54,780 nucleotides of DNA, taken from positions 1 to 54,780 of the forward strand of contig NZ_SMKU01000017.1 in NCBI RefSeq assembly GCF_004349215.1, in the 5' to 3' direction. Made by a program: the position numbers and the translations under genes. Numbering within the stretch: the first letter of the stretch is position 1; each line of letters begins with the position of its first letter. This document shows positions 34,734-43,588 of this stretch, one piece after another. Under the pieces are notes generated by a model. The model made no database searches. It was not told the DNA's origin and worked only from the letters and a program-made list of their open reading frames with translations. The DNA is from Actinomadura rubrisoli. GTDB taxonomy: Bacteria; Actinomycetota; Actinomycetes; Streptosporangiales; Streptosporangiaceae.

Positions 34734-37700
34734 TCAGACGGCCGCCTCGGCCAGCGTGGTCAGGTCGGCGATGACCTCGGACGCGGTGACCCGGTCCAGC
34801 TCGCCGAACCGCAGCGGCGTGCCCCGGCTCGGCCGGTAGTCGTCGGGCTCGGTGGCGAACCAGACGTAGTCCAGCGTCTGGTGGTCGCCGGTCGCGTCGA
34901 CCGCGCCGACCGCGATGCCGGGGTCCAGGTCGATCACCACGTACCGGTCGTCGGCGACGCGCCGCGAGATCCACCGCTCGCCGCCCGCGTCCAGCGGGAC
35001 GCCGCGCTCCCAGCCGAGCTTGACCAGCCCGAGCACCTTGCCGAACGGCACCTTGAGCTTCTCGAACCGCGCCAGCCGCCCGCTCGCGCGCTCCTCGTCG
35101 GTCAGCGCGTGGACGGCGCGGCCGAGCTGCGGGAACGGCTGGAGGATCTCGTAGTCGGCGAACACCTCCGACCACGTGCCCACGGCGTCGCCCAGGTGGA
35201 GCGGGTGCGCGATCCCGACGCGCGCCGACTCGGGCAGCGCGAACGGGTCGTCCCCGGCGTCGGCGTAGGTCCTGTCTTCGGCGATCCGGAACGAGGACGC
35301 CTTGTCGCCGTCCTCCGCGATCCACACCAGGCGGCGCGCCAGGTGCCACATGAGGGGATGGTCGACGATGAACCGGCGGAACTCGTCCGTCGTCCAGCGC
35401 CGTTGTGTGACCATGGCCCGTTCGAGGCGGTGCAGTTGGTCGGACGCGACGGTGCGCACGTCCTTCTTCAGGGCGGCGAACGCCCTGTGGGCCGCCGGGG
35501 CCAGCTCCGGGTCGTCCTTGGCGCCGGGACTGGGCAGGGCCTTGCGGCGCTTGCCGTCCTCGTCCGCCACGACCGGCTTCAACTGCTCATCGAACGTGAC
35601 GGTGAAACGGCGCGGACCGTAGTCCAGCGTCAGGCTGCCGTCGGCGTCCAGGCCGAAGCCGGGGACGAGCCGGTCGGCGAGCTGCTCGGTGCTCAACCCC
35701 AGATGGCCGGCCACCTCCTCGATCCGCCTTTGCGCCTCCGCCTTCAACGCCTTGAACTTCACCTTCTGCGCGATGCCGTGGAGATGCATCAGCGCCACGT
35801 CCGACCCGATCCCGGCCAGCACGCCCAGCCCGGTGACGGCGTACCTGTGCCCGCCCTCCCCCGGCCAGGCCCGGATCACCGGCGTCAGCCGCCGCACCGT
35901 CTCGTCGTCGCCGCTCCGGCCGAGCTGCGCCAGCGCCCAGCCGTCCTTGGACGGATTGCCCGCGTCACGCCACTTCTGGAACAGCGCCCACCCGAACTCC
36001 GCCAGCGACTCCGGATCGCACGCCTCCCGCACCTCCTCCAGCCCGAACGGGTCGGGCAGGGCGAGGAACTCCACGAGGTTCGGCGTCGTCTCCGCCGGCA
36101 GGGCGCGCTCGCGGCCGCGCAGCAGCACCTGCGGCAGCACCGCCGGATCGACCCAGTCGCCGATCTTCGGCGGCCCGGCGAGGCCCGTCCCCGCCGGATG
36201 CGTGGACAGCAGCTCGTCCAGCGCGGCCGCGGCCTCGTCACCGTGGACGGCCCGCGCGGCGTCCACGACGGCGGCGCGGCCGTGGGCGGAGCTCAGGTGG
36301 CGCAGCGCGTTCTCGGCCGTCCGCGAGGGCTTGGCCGTCTTGCCGAGCGCGGCGGGGACGAGCAGCGGCACCGCGGCCAGGCCGTGCCGGTCGAGCCAGG
36401 CCCGCCCGCCGGTCTGGCGCTGCCCACCGCTGAGGAGCCAGTCGGCCGCGAGCGTCGCGACCCGCGCGTCCAGGAAGGGCAGCAGCGGCGGGTAGCAGGT
36501 GTCCGGGCCGGCCTTGGCCATCAGGAGCGCGACGGGCAGGGCGTCCAGCTCGTACTTCGCCGCCAGGACGCGCGTCCACGTGTGGGCCCACGGCCTGGCG
36601 AAACCCTGGAAGCCCGCCAGCAGCGGACGGATCAGCTCTTCGGGCCCGTACACCATGAGCTGCACCGAGCCGGTCTGCGGGCCGCCGTTCTTGTAGCCCT
36701 CGACGAGCATCTCCCAGTCCGCGCTCGCCGGTTCCTCGACCTTCGGGTCTCCGGTGAGCCACGTCTGGCGCTCTCCCTCGGCCCACGCCATCGCCGGGGC
36801 CGGGGCGGTGAGGCCGGGGACGACCGGGCGCCGGGGGCTCCGCCACGCGGGCGCGCGCAGGAGGGAGGGCACCTCGCCGGGGGCCGCCTCGGGCACCGGC
36901 GCCGCCGCGTTCGCGATCGGCTCGATCACCGCGCGCGTCTCGTCCGGAAGGCCGGGCAGCGCCGCCGCGACGACCTCCGCGTGCGCGCGCACGTGATCGG
37001 CCAGCAGCGCGGCGGTCTCGGCCGACCCCGCGGCGGCCAGCAGCCGCAGCGCCCGCACCGGGAACCGCTTCATCGCCTCCAGCAGCGCGGGCCGCGCGTG
37101 CTTGCGGTCGAGCCGGTCCAGGAGCGCCTGGAACGCCTCGTCGGTGGGCATCACCGCGACCGTCTCGAAGATGCGCTTGCGGTCGGCCGCCTCGATATAG
37201 GTGTCGTCGGCGTTGTCGAGCAGGTACGGCAGGGCCCCCGCGCCCGCGCCGTCGACGATCGTCGTGAGCAGCGCGCGCGTCGCGTTCCCCCAGGACAGCC
37301 CCCGCCCGATGTACGCGTTCGCGAACTGGTCGGCCCTGCCCAGCGACGACAGCGCCAGCCAGCGCTGGGCCGTCCCCCGCGGATGGGCGACGTCGGCGGC
37401 GCAGCACTCGTCCACCCAGTCTTCACGGGTGGGCACCAGGTACGACACGAGCCACCGCGTCGCCCACGTCGACCGGTGGGCCTCCAGCCGCTTCACGGCC
37501 TCGGCGTAGTCGGGCTCGTCCGCGACCGCGAGCAGCCCCCGCACCCGCCGCATGGCCTCCGGCGACGCCGGGTTCAGGTCGTCCAGCTCGCGGTGGACGG
37601 CGCCGACCCACGTGCCGATCCAGTCGCCCCCGGCGCGGCGGCTTCCCTCCGTGCGGCTCAACTCCACCAGCGCGCACGCGGCGAAGGCGATGCCGTGTTC

Positions 37701-38048
37701 GACGACCCAGGAGTCGACGAACGTCCGGTTCACCTCTTCCCGGCGCCGCTGCCCGACACCCATCTCCGTGACGGCCGCGACCGCCGCCGCCCCGGCCGGG
37801 TCGTCCGCGCCGTCCAGGTACCGGCGCGCGGCCCCAGTCAGCTCCAGGTCGCCGTGCTCGCCCCGCAGCAGCGACGCGACCGCGCCGCCGGTCTCCTCGA
37901 TGAGCGAGCGCGCCGCCCGCGGCGCCGCCGCGTCCACCTTGATCTTGGGCCCGGGCGCGCCGCCGCGCCGCGCGTGCAGCGAGCGCCGCCACGCGTCCGG
38001 GAGGGTCAGGGCGTCTTCATCGGGCAGCGGAGAAAGCTGATCGTCCAT
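34734..38048 (-). CDS. DUF4132 protein, copy B (MolR/YehI-like)
   Basis: The 1104-residue protein is a tandem paralogue of copy A. The two are nearly identical at the nucleotide level over a central block (copy B about 35400-36060 against copy A about 32120-32780), while the N-terminal parts are clearly diverged. This points to duplication with later gene conversion or unequal divergence. It is the first gene of the leftward operon B, A, MoxR, DUF5682, VWA, SWIM. The ATG at 38048 has GAGGGGG directly upstream. C-terminal motifs are the same as in copy A (FADYEILQPFPQLGRAVHAL). Confidence 0.85.
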   Translation of the reverse strand: MDDQLSPLPDEDALTLPDAWRRSLHARRGGAPGPKIKVDAAAPRAARSLIEETGGAVASLLRGEHGDLELTGAARRYLDGADDPAGAAAVAAVTEMGVGQRRREEVNRTFVDSWVVEHGIAFAACALVELSRTEGSRRAGGDWIGTWVGAVHRELDDLNPASPEAMRRVRGLLAVADEPDYAEAVKRLEAHRSTWATRWLVSYLVPTREDWVDECCAADVAHPRGTAQRWLALSSLGRADQFANAYIGRGLSWGNATRALLTTIVDGAGAGALPYLLDNADDTYIEAADRKRIFETVAVMPTDEAFQALLDRLDRKHARPALLEAMKRFPVRALRLLAAAGSAETAALLADHVRAHAEVVAAALPGLPDETRAVIEPIANAAAPVPEAAPGEVPSLLRAPAWRSPRRPVVPGLTAPAPAMAWAEGERQTWLTGDPKVEEPASADWEMLVEGYKNGGPQTGSVQLMVYGPEELIRPLLAGFQGFARPWAHTWTRVLAAKYELDALPVALLMAKAGPDTCYPPLLPFLDARVATLAADWLLSGGQRQTGGRAWLDRHGLAAVPLLVPAALGKTAKPSRTAENALRHLSSAHGRAAVVDAARAVHGDEAAAALDELLSTHPAGTGLAGPPKIGDWVDPAVLPQVLLRGRERALPAETTPNLVEFLALPDPFGLEEVREACDPESLAEFGWALFQKWRDAGNPSKDGWALAQLGRSGDDETVRRLTPVIRAWPGEGGHRYAVTGLGVLAGIGSDVALMHLHGIAQKVKFKALKAEAQRRIEEVAGHLGLSTEQLADRLVPGFGLDADGSLTLDYGPRRFTVTFDEQLKPVVADEDGKRRKALPSPGAKDDPELAPAAHRAFAALKKDVRTVASDQLHRLERAMVTQRRWTTDEFRRFIVDHPLMWHLARRLVWIAEDGDKASSFRIAEDRTYADAGDDPFALPESARVGIAHPLHLGDAVGTWSEVFADYEILQPFPQLGRAVHALTDEERASGRLARFEKLKVPFGKVLGLVKLGWERGVPLDAGGERWISRRVADDRYVVIDLDPGIAVGAVDATGDHQTLDYVWFATEPDDYRPSRGTPLRFGELDRVTASEVIADLTTLAEAAV

Positions 38049-38116
38049 GCCCCCTCACGGTAGAGGAGCACTCCGACAAACCGCTCCAAGATCCACGATG
38101 TCACCGGCGGCCCGGC

Positions 38117-38527
38117 TCACGCGGTGACGTACTGGTCCGCGTGAGCTCCGGACGGCGCGATGGGCGTGATGACATCGATCAGAACGCCGCCGGGGTCGGC
38201 CACGATGAAGTGCCGCTGCCCGAACTCCTCGCTGCGCAGTTCGAGTTCGGGGCGCAGTCCCTCGCCGCCGACGAGCCGTTCCCACTCGGCGTCCACGTCC
38301 TCCACCTCGAAGTTGAGCAGCAACCCCTGCACCGGTGCGCGATACCCCTCCGGCACCGTCGGATGCGTGTAGTCGAGCAGCGCGAGTTCATACGGCCCCT
38401 GCCGCCGCAGGCTCACGTACCAGTCGGCCTCGAAGGTCGTCTCGAACCCGAACAGGCGCGTGTAGAAGTCGTGGCATTCGGCCAGCCGCGAGGTGCCGAT
38501 GACGGGATAGAAGCTGGTCAGCATCAT
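38117..38527 (-). CDS. VOC/glyoxalase-family protein
   Basis: The 136-residue protein has two beta-alpha-beta-beta-beta modules of the vicinal-oxygen-chelate fold ([23 protein letters not shown] at the start and [17 protein letters not shown] near the end). VOC proteins act as dioxygenases, glyoxalases or antibiotic-binding resistance proteins. No specific substrate can be assigned. The ATG at 38527 is seven bases after AAAGGA; a second ATG follows immediately. It is divergent from a TetR gene with operators between them, so it is probably induced when the repressor binds its ligand. Confidence 0.85.
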   Translation of the reverse strand: MMLTSFYPVIGTSRLAECHDFYTRLFGFETTFEADWYVSLRRQGPYELALLDYTHPTVPEGYRAPVQGLLLNFEVEDVDAEWERLVGGEGLRPELELRSEEFGQRHFIVADPGGVLIDVITPIAPSGAHADQYVTA

Positions 38528-38543
38528 GGAAGCGTCCTTTCAC

Positions 38544-38588
38544 GTACCGATGGTATGTGAAGGTAGCCTACTGGCGTACCATCGGTAC
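38544..38588. promoter_or_regulatory. Paired TetR operators between the VOC and tetR genes
   Basis: GTACCGATGGTA (38544-38555) is a perfect inverted copy of TACCATCGGTAC (38577-38588), separated by 21 bp. Each arm is itself nearly palindromic (TACC-N3-GGTA), the shape of a TetR-family operator. One site lies near the VOC gene start and one near the tetR start. Confidence 0.7.
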
Positions 38589-38604
38589 GTCAAAGGAGGA
38601 CGTG

Positions 38605-39195
38605 ATGGCCAGCGGGGCCCGAGCCCGCCAGCGCGAGCAGACCAGGCGCACCCTGCTGCGTGAGGGCCGGCGGCTGTTCGCGACCCGCGGCTACGGCACG
38701 GTCGGCCTGGCCGAGATCGTGTACGCCGCCAGGGTCACCAAGGGCGCGCTCTACCACCACTTCGACAGCAAGGCCGGCCTGTTCCGCGCGGTCCTTGAAC
38801 AGGTGCAGCAAGAGGTCGCCCAGAAGGTGGCCGCGACCGCCGAGGCCCACGACGACCCCTGGGAGCAGCTGACCGCCGGATGCCGGGCGTTCCTCACCGC
38901 GAGCACAGACCCGGACGTCCAGCAGATCATGCTCATCGACGGCCCCGCCGTCCTCGGCTGGAGCGAATGGCGCGCGATGGACGAGAGCGCGTCGGCGCAC
39001 CACCTGGCCGAAGCACTCACCAGCCTCACCGAAGCGGGAGCCATCGCCGCTCAGCCGGTCGAACCGCTCACCCACCTGCTGTCCGGCGCCATGAACGAAG
39101 CGGCCCTGTGGCTGGCCACGTCGACCAACCCCGACGACCTGGCCGACACCTGGGCCGCCCTCTCCCGAATGCTTGAGGCACTACGCCGCAAGTAG
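38605..39195 (+). CDS. TetR-family transcriptional regulator
   Basis: The 196-residue protein has the TetR N-terminal helix-turn-helix (RLFATRGYGTVGLAEIVYAA followed by VTKGALYHHFDSKAGLF) and a helical ligand-binding domain. The ATG at 38605 is chosen because AAAGGAGGA ends five bases earlier. The longer open frame would run into the operator. It most likely represses itself and the divergent VOC gene. The ligand is unknown. Confidence 0.9.
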   Translation: MASGARARQREQTRRTLLREGRRLFATRGYGTVGLAEIVYAARVTKGALYHHFDSKAGLFRAVLEQVQQEVAQKVAATAEAHDDPWEQLTAGCRAFLTASTDPDVQQIMLIDGPAVLGWSEWRAMDESASAHHLAEALTSLTEAGAIAAQPVEPLTHLLSGAMNEAALWLATSTNPDDLADTWAALSRMLEALRRK

Positions 39196-39356
39196 TCACG
39201 GCACCACACCGGACCTTGCACCGGCCGTCCGCGCAGGAGCGCTCCAGCCGTCCCCGCGACACGGTCTGCAGCCCAGCCTCCCGCGAAAGGACTCACCCCC
39301 GCCCCGCCAACACGTACCGTGGCAAGGGCGGACCCCGACCGCGATGAGGTTTCATC

Positions 39357-40535
39357 ATGACCGACGACCCCCGCCGCATCGGCGACAACATCCGCGCCGC
39401 CCGGCGGGCAAGAGGCTTGAGCCTGGAAGTGACCGCCGGCCTGATCGGCCGTTCCAAGGGATGGTTGAGCAAGATCGAGAACGGGCTGCTCCGCTTGGAG
39501 CGCCGCTCTGACATCGCGGCGCTGGCCGAAGCCCTTGAGGTCTCGGCGGACGCGCTCCTCGGAATGCCCGCCCCCGAGATCCGCCCGGACCGCCGCCGGT
39601 TCAGCCTGGTGCGGATGCAGACCGTCCTCCTGGAGTCGGCTCCGGACGACCCGCCCGACATCTCCGCCCGGCCCATCGAGTTCCTCCGCACGGAACTCGA
39701 ACGCGCCGACCAGGCGCTGCGCAAGGCCGACTACGTCACCGTGGTGCAGCTCCTCCCCCAGGTCATCGGCGAACTCTACGTCCACACCATCGGTCCCGAT
39801 CGTGAGGATGCCCTGAGGCTGCTCATCCGCGCGTGCGGTTCCGACGGGACCTGCACCCTCCGCCACCTCGGCGAGACGAACCTCGCCTGGATCAGCGGGG
39901 AACGCGCCCGTCAGGCCGCTGACCTGCTCAGCGACCCCGTGTGGACGGGCGCCGCCGCCTTCGGCCGCGCCCACGCCCGCAGCTCGACCAACAGACCTCG
40001 TGCGCTCATGACCTCCCGCCAGGCCGCCGACACCCTCGAACCACACGTCGGCGACGACCGTTTCGCGCGCGAGGTCTACGGGATGCTCCGCCTCTCCGCC
40101 GCCTTGGCCTGCGAGGTCGACGGCGACCACGCCGGTGCCCGCGACAACGCCGCCGAGGCGGCCCGCATCGCCGAACCCCTGGGCGACTCCCCGGACGCCT
40201 GGGAGCTGTTCGGCCCCGCCAACGTCGGCGTCTGGCAGACGTCCCTCGCAGTGGAGGCAGGCGAGCCGGGCGAGGCCCTGACCTACGCGGACAGCGTCAA
40301 CCCGCGCGCCTTGGCGTCCGGCAACAGACGCGCGGCGCTCTGCATCGAACGAGCACGCGCGCACGCGATGTTCGGCCACGACTCCCGCGCCGTCCACGAT
40401 CTACGCCAAGCCGAACGCCTCTCGCCCCAGCAGGTCCACAACCACCCCCTGATAAGGGATCTCATCGCCGACCTCCTCACCCGCGCCCCAGGCCGCGACC
40501 TCCGGGGCCTGGCCTGGCGGATGAACCTCGCCTGA
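39357..40535 (+). CDS. XRE-family regulator with TPR-like C-terminal domain
   Basis: The 392-residue protein starts with an XRE helix-turn-helix (RIGDNIRAARRARGLSLEV to SKGWLSKIENG, residues 7-45) and continues with helical repeats resembling TPRs. This architecture is abundant in actinomycetes, often beside small proteins of unknown function, and is thought to respond to peptide or small-molecule signals. It lies 5' of a decayed small-protein gene and of the leftward accessory operon. Regulation of either is unproven. The ATG at 39357 starts directly at the conserved domain. Confidence 0.88.
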   Translation: MTDDPRRIGDNIRAARRARGLSLEVTAGLIGRSKGWLSKIENGLLRLERRSDIAALAEALEVSADALLGMPAPEIRPDRRRFSLVRMQTVLLESAPDDPPDISARPIEFLRTELERADQALRKADYVTVVQLLPQVIGELYVHTIGPDREDALRLLIRACGSDGTCTLRHLGETNLAWISGERARQAADLLSDPVWTGAAAFGRAHARSSTNRPRALMTSRQAADTLEPHVGDDRFAREVYGMLRLSAALACEVDGDHAGARDNAAEAARIAEPLGDSPDAWELFGPANVGVWQTSLAVEAGEPGEALTYADSVNPRALASGNRRAALCIERARAHAMFGHDSRAVHDLRQAERLSPQQVHNHPLIRDLIADLLTRAPGRDLRGLAWRMNLA

Positions 40536-40703
40536 GACGATTCCCGGCGCGAAACCGGAGGTCTTCCGGGCGGACTTAGCGTGCTCGTCCCACTACGAAA
40601 CATGAGACGAGGGCGTGACATGTTCATGGTCCGGCGTTCGTGCGATCCGCCGCTGCTGTACTCGTGGGATGTGGAGGTGAGCCGCGCGGCCAGGGCGGGC
40701 GGG

Positions 40704-41079
40704 GTGACCGACGACTGGACGCGCTGGGCGTGGAGCTGGGACGGCGGGGGTTCGAGGTTGTGCCCCGGTATGGGGAGCCCGCGCTGCTGCGGGTGTTCGA
40801 CGCGGCGCTGCCGATGCTCGGCGAGGCGTCGGGGTGGCGGACGGGCCGCACGGGTGGCCGTGGTTCCGGTCGTCGGCGGGCGGTCTGATCGCACCATGCT
40901 CGGACGTGCGGCACGCGGCGGCGGAGGTGTCCGCGATGCTGATGCCGTTCGTGGTGACGGCGGCGTGCCTGGCCGCGCGAGGCCCCGTGGAGGGGGGCGG
41001 TGGTGTCATGCAGGCCCTCAACGAGCGACTGACTCAGACCGTCACCCCGGCTCCCGCCGAGTCCCAACAAGCACCGTAG
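40704..41079 (+). pseudogene. Frameshifted small conserved protein gene
   Basis: Family-like segments occur in three successive frames: VTDDWTRWA (from 40704), then ALGVELGRRGFEVVPRYGEP to PMLGEAS (to about 40832), then DGPHGWPWFRSSAGGLIAPC onward to the stop at 41079. At least two single-base indels break the gene. One is independently supported: the related fragment at 45095-45136 has one more base at the same spot (GAGAGTGTC against GAGGCGTC) and reads LGESVGVADGPYG. The C-terminal part ends AAEVSAMLMPFVV plus a tail. Two sequencing errors are the alternative. Confidence 0.6.
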
Positions 41080-41100
41080 TGTCTACTGCTACGGCGAGAG

Positions 41101-41508
41101 CTACCCGGCCGCGTGAGCAGCCCGCGCCGCCGCCGAGATCAGCTCGCGGGGGAACACGATGGACCGCCACTCGTCAGGATTGCGGTCCTTCTTCACCGGC
41201 CGCACCATCCAGTCGTCCGGCGTTCCGAGTCCGGACCAGATGTCCAGCAGCCGCGGAACGTCGTCGTGCCGGACCACGAGCCAGGCCCGGCCGGTCAGCT
41301 TGGCCGACACGCGCGGCCGGTCGGCCTCGGGCGTGCGTGTGCCGCCCTCACGAACGGCTTCCCCGGCGTCCTGACACGACACCTTGGTCACGCACCCCAA
41401 CCGCCATAGCGCGGTCACCAGCGGAACCATCTCCACGTCGATGTTCACCATCTGGTTATCGGGTGCGGTGAGTTTCTGCGTGGGGTGGTGCTGGGTCCAG
41501 TCGGTCAT
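41101..41508 (-). CDS. Conserved protein of unknown function
   Basis: The 135-residue protein is soluble and acidic at the N-terminus. It has a conserved-looking core (VNIDVEMVPLVTALWRLGCVTKVSCQD) and a C-terminal RSIVFPRELI segment. I do not recognise a fold or catalytic site. It is the last gene of a five-gene leftward operon, starting 4 bp after the stop of the phosphotransferase gene. Confidence 0.65.
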   Translation of the reverse strand: MTDWTQHHPTQKLTAPDNQMVNIDVEMVPLVTALWRLGCVTKVSCQDAGEAVREGGTRTPEADRPRVSAKLTGRAWLVVRHDDVPRLLDIWSGLGTPDDWMVRPVKKDRNPDEWRSIVFPRELISAAARAAHAAG

Positions 41509-41512
41509 CTGG

Positions 41513-42316
41513 CTACTCCTTCAGCCGGTAGGCAGCCCACCGCGACGTCAGGTCGGCATGCCGCGCGATCCACTCGTCATCCCGTACCTGGCTGGCCGCG
41601 CGCCACTGCTGAGCAAAGGCGGCACTGAACGCGTCGAGGTCGGCGGGCGGGGCCGCGACCCATGAGGGGAACTGGCTGACCCACTGGTCGGCGGCCTGCG
41701 GTGTGTGCCCGGCCTTGATCAGCCACGGGATCAGCAACATCAGTTCCAACCAGGCCGCCCCGCGCGTGACGAACGCCCAGTCGATGACGTAGGCGCGGCC
41801 CTGGGCGGTGATGAGGAAGTTGTCCTCGTTGAGGTCGGTGTGAAGCAGCGCGCTGCCCTCGAACGGGGCGGGGTCGTCGGCGAACCTCTGCCAGCGCTTC
41901 CCGCCTGACAGCATCGGCACATCGGGGCAGGGCGCGCTCTGGAGGGTGTGAACGGTCTTGGCCAAGATCTCCAGATCCGGTGACCCGGTGGAGAGGTCGG
42001 CGGGGCGGCCTTGCACGTGCTCGAACCCCAGCGCGAGCCACCCCCCGGCTTCGGCCTGCCACCGAAGGCGGGGGGCGAACTCGCGCACGGCGGGGTTCAC
42101 GGCGGCCTCACGGCGCAGCGACATGACCTCCGGGCCGTCCCTGTCGGCCAGCTTGCGAGCGGCCTTCACAAACACCCGGCCATCGCCGGTCTCCAGGGTG
42201 GACGCGATGTCCGCGTGGTTGCCCGTGGGAGCCGGAACGATGCGACCGATCGGGCCGGTCTGGGCCGTGATCTCGGCGCGCAGTTCCTCGGGCAGGTCGG
42301 TCCAGTCGGTACGCAC
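41513..42316 (-). CDS. Aminoglycoside phosphotransferase-like kinase
   Basis: The 267-residue protein has the protein-kinase-like APH fold: a candidate ATP-binding Lys51 (VFVKAA), the catalytic loop HTDLNEDNFLI (D161, N166) and the metal-binding IDWAF (D179). APH-family members phosphorylate aminoglycosides, macrolides, choline or other small molecules. The target here cannot be told. It sits in an operon with four small uncharacterised proteins, which argues against a stand-alone resistance gene. The frame begins at ATG 42316, 24 bp after the preceding gene. Confidence 0.85.
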   Translation of the reverse strand: MRTDWTDLPEELRAEITAQTGPIGRIVPAPTGNHADIASTLETGDGRVFVKAARKLADRDGPEVMSLRREAAVNPAVREFAPRLRWQAEAGGWLALGFEHVQGRPADLSTGSPDLEILAKTVHTLQSAPCPDVPMLSGGKRWQRFADDPAPFEGSALLHTDLNEDNFLITAQGRAYVIDWAFVTRGAAWLELMLLIPWLIKAGHTPQAADQWVSQFPSWVAAPPADLDAFSAAFAQQWRAASQVRDDEWIARHADLTSRWAAYRLKE

Positions 42317-42340
42317 GTGAGCCCTTCCTAGATCACTCGA

Positions 42341-42886
42341 TCAGATACGGATGGCGAGCGGGCCGTCCACCGGCAGGAAGCCGCTCCGGTCGACCAGCGT
42401 CCGCCAGTCCCGGCCGCTCTGGTCGTTGCACTCGGGCGGACAACAGCTCGTGCCCACCTCGCCCTCCCAGAACTCCGGGTCCACGAAGCAGCCCGTGGCG
42501 TGGAGTTGCGGGATGGTGCGCGCCAGTGCCGCGCCCGACCGGATGTCGTCGTCCATGATGGGGCGGTGGTGGATGAAGCTCCCGCAGAACGCCAGGCTCG
42601 TCGGAACGTACACCTCAGTCCGCTGGAGGCTGAGGTGCCACGCCTCGTCTACGGGCGGCGTCGGCACGATGCGGACGTAGTTGCGGGGGTCCTCGCGCTC
42701 GGCCTGGCGGATGTCGCCTACCGCCTTGAGGAACACGAGGCTCTGCCCGACGACCCGCCTGGTGTAGTCGTGGCTGGCGTGGGTGGCCTTGCGGAAGTCC
42801 TCCACCAGGAGATTGAACGCCTCGGCCGGTATCAGCTCGCGCGGGTCCCTGCCGGTCTCGGTGACGCTGTCCAACGCAACCGTCAT
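42341..42886 (-). CDS. Glycine-rich-domain (GRDP)-like small protein
   Basis: The 181-residue protein contains VDEAWHLSLQRTEVY followed by FCGSFIHHRP. This resembles the motif VDxxWHxxILxTxxY...FCxxxxGxFxHH that I associate with bacterial proteins annotated as glycine-rich domain-containing (related to plant GRDP). A Cys-rich CCPPEC segment near the C-terminus may bind metal. The function of the family is unknown. AAGGAG precedes the ATG at 42886. It lies between a 94-residue protein and the phosphotransferase in one operon. Confidence 0.65.
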   Translation of the reverse strand: MTVALDSVTETGRDPRELIPAEAFNLLVEDFRKATHASHDYTRRVVGQSLVFLKAVGDIRQAEREDPRNYVRIVPTPPVDEAWHLSLQRTEVYVPTSLAFCGSFIHHRPIMDDDIRSGAALARTIPQLHATGCFVDPEFWEGEVGTSCCPPECNDQSGRDWRTLVDRSGFLPVDGPLAIRI

Positions 42887-42897
42887 GACTCTGCTCC

Positions 42898-43182
42898 TTA
42901 GTCAAAGGCGCGACGCCGTTCGCCGCACCCGATCCCCCGATATGTCGAACCCGTGAGATCACCTCCCTTGGCTGTTGCGAAGTCTCGGCCGGGGCAGACG
43001 GGGTCGTGCGAACACCGGCCCCGCCCGGCGTCTGGCTGACTCTCAATGGCGCGCCGGATGATGTTCGCCGCCTTGCTCAGCTCGTTCGCGGCGGCGAAGT
43101 GACTGCCGTCGGTCCGCTCGACGTCGGCCACGGGCGGCGGCGTGTGCGGCCCGTTGGACGGGGCCGCGTGTCGGCCCGACAT
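42898..43182 (-). CDS. Small hypothetical protein
   Basis: The 94-residue protein has a Pro/His-rich start, a helical middle (AANELSKAANIIRRAIE) and a C-terminal part with three Cys (CSHDPVC and GIGC). It is not recognised. Support comes from position: its start is 1 bp after the stop of the preceding gene and its stop is 11 bp before the next start, all on the same strand. A RiPP-like precursor role is conceivable but unsupported. Confidence 0.5.
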   Translation of the reverse strand: MSGRHAAPSNGPHTPPPVADVERTDGSHFAAANELSKAANIIRRAIESQPDAGRGRCSHDPVCPGRDFATAKGGDLTGSTYRGIGCGERRRAFD

Positions 43183-43183
43183 C

Positions 43184-43510
43184 TCACGCCGCCGGATTGA
43201 TCACGCGCCGGATGGCGGCGGCGGCCTCGCGGGGGTCGGCGGGCAGCTCCTCGTCCCACGCCCACATCGCGCGGATCTGGCCGTCCCGGCGGACGGTGGT
43301 GATCTCCTCGTTGAACCGCGTGATCGCCCCGAAGGCGGACAGGAACGGCTGCCCGCTGCCGGTCCGGCGGATCGTTGCGCGCTCGCCCAGGCTTTCCAGC
43401 TCCGCCGCGATCTTCCCGAGCAGTGCTTCGTCCTCGGAGCGGCCGGAGCTGTCCGTCCGGGAAGCGTCGAGTGTGGGAGCGCCGTGTCGGCGGGGCCTGT
43501 CGAAACTCAT
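43184..43510 (-). CDS. Small conserved hypothetical protein
   Basis: The 108-residue protein has a disordered start and an alpha/beta-looking remainder (ALLGKIAAELESLGERATIRR, then QIRAMWAWDEELPADPREAAAAIRRVI). Function is unknown. It is the first gene of the leftward five-gene operon. The ATG at 43510 is preceded on its strand by CAGAGGATCACC (AGAGG about six bases upstream). The 78 bp up to the divergent TPR-regulator remnant should contain the promoter. Confidence 0.6.
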   Translation of the reverse strand: MSFDRPRRHGAPTLDASRTDSSGRSEDEALLGKIAAELESLGERATIRRTGSGQPFLSAFGAITRFNEEITTVRRDGQIRAMWAWDEELPADPREAAAAIRRVINPAA

Positions 43511-43588
43511 GGTGATCCTCTGTCGTCTCGGAACACGGGAGGTGGGATAGCAGTGGGAGAACCTCCCGGCTGGTGACTCGCTTCGACC

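Noticed and set aside
42898..43182. Precursor peptide of a RiPP pathway
   Set aside because: There is no leader-like motif, no RiPP enzyme nearby and few modifiable residues; treated as a hypothetical protein.
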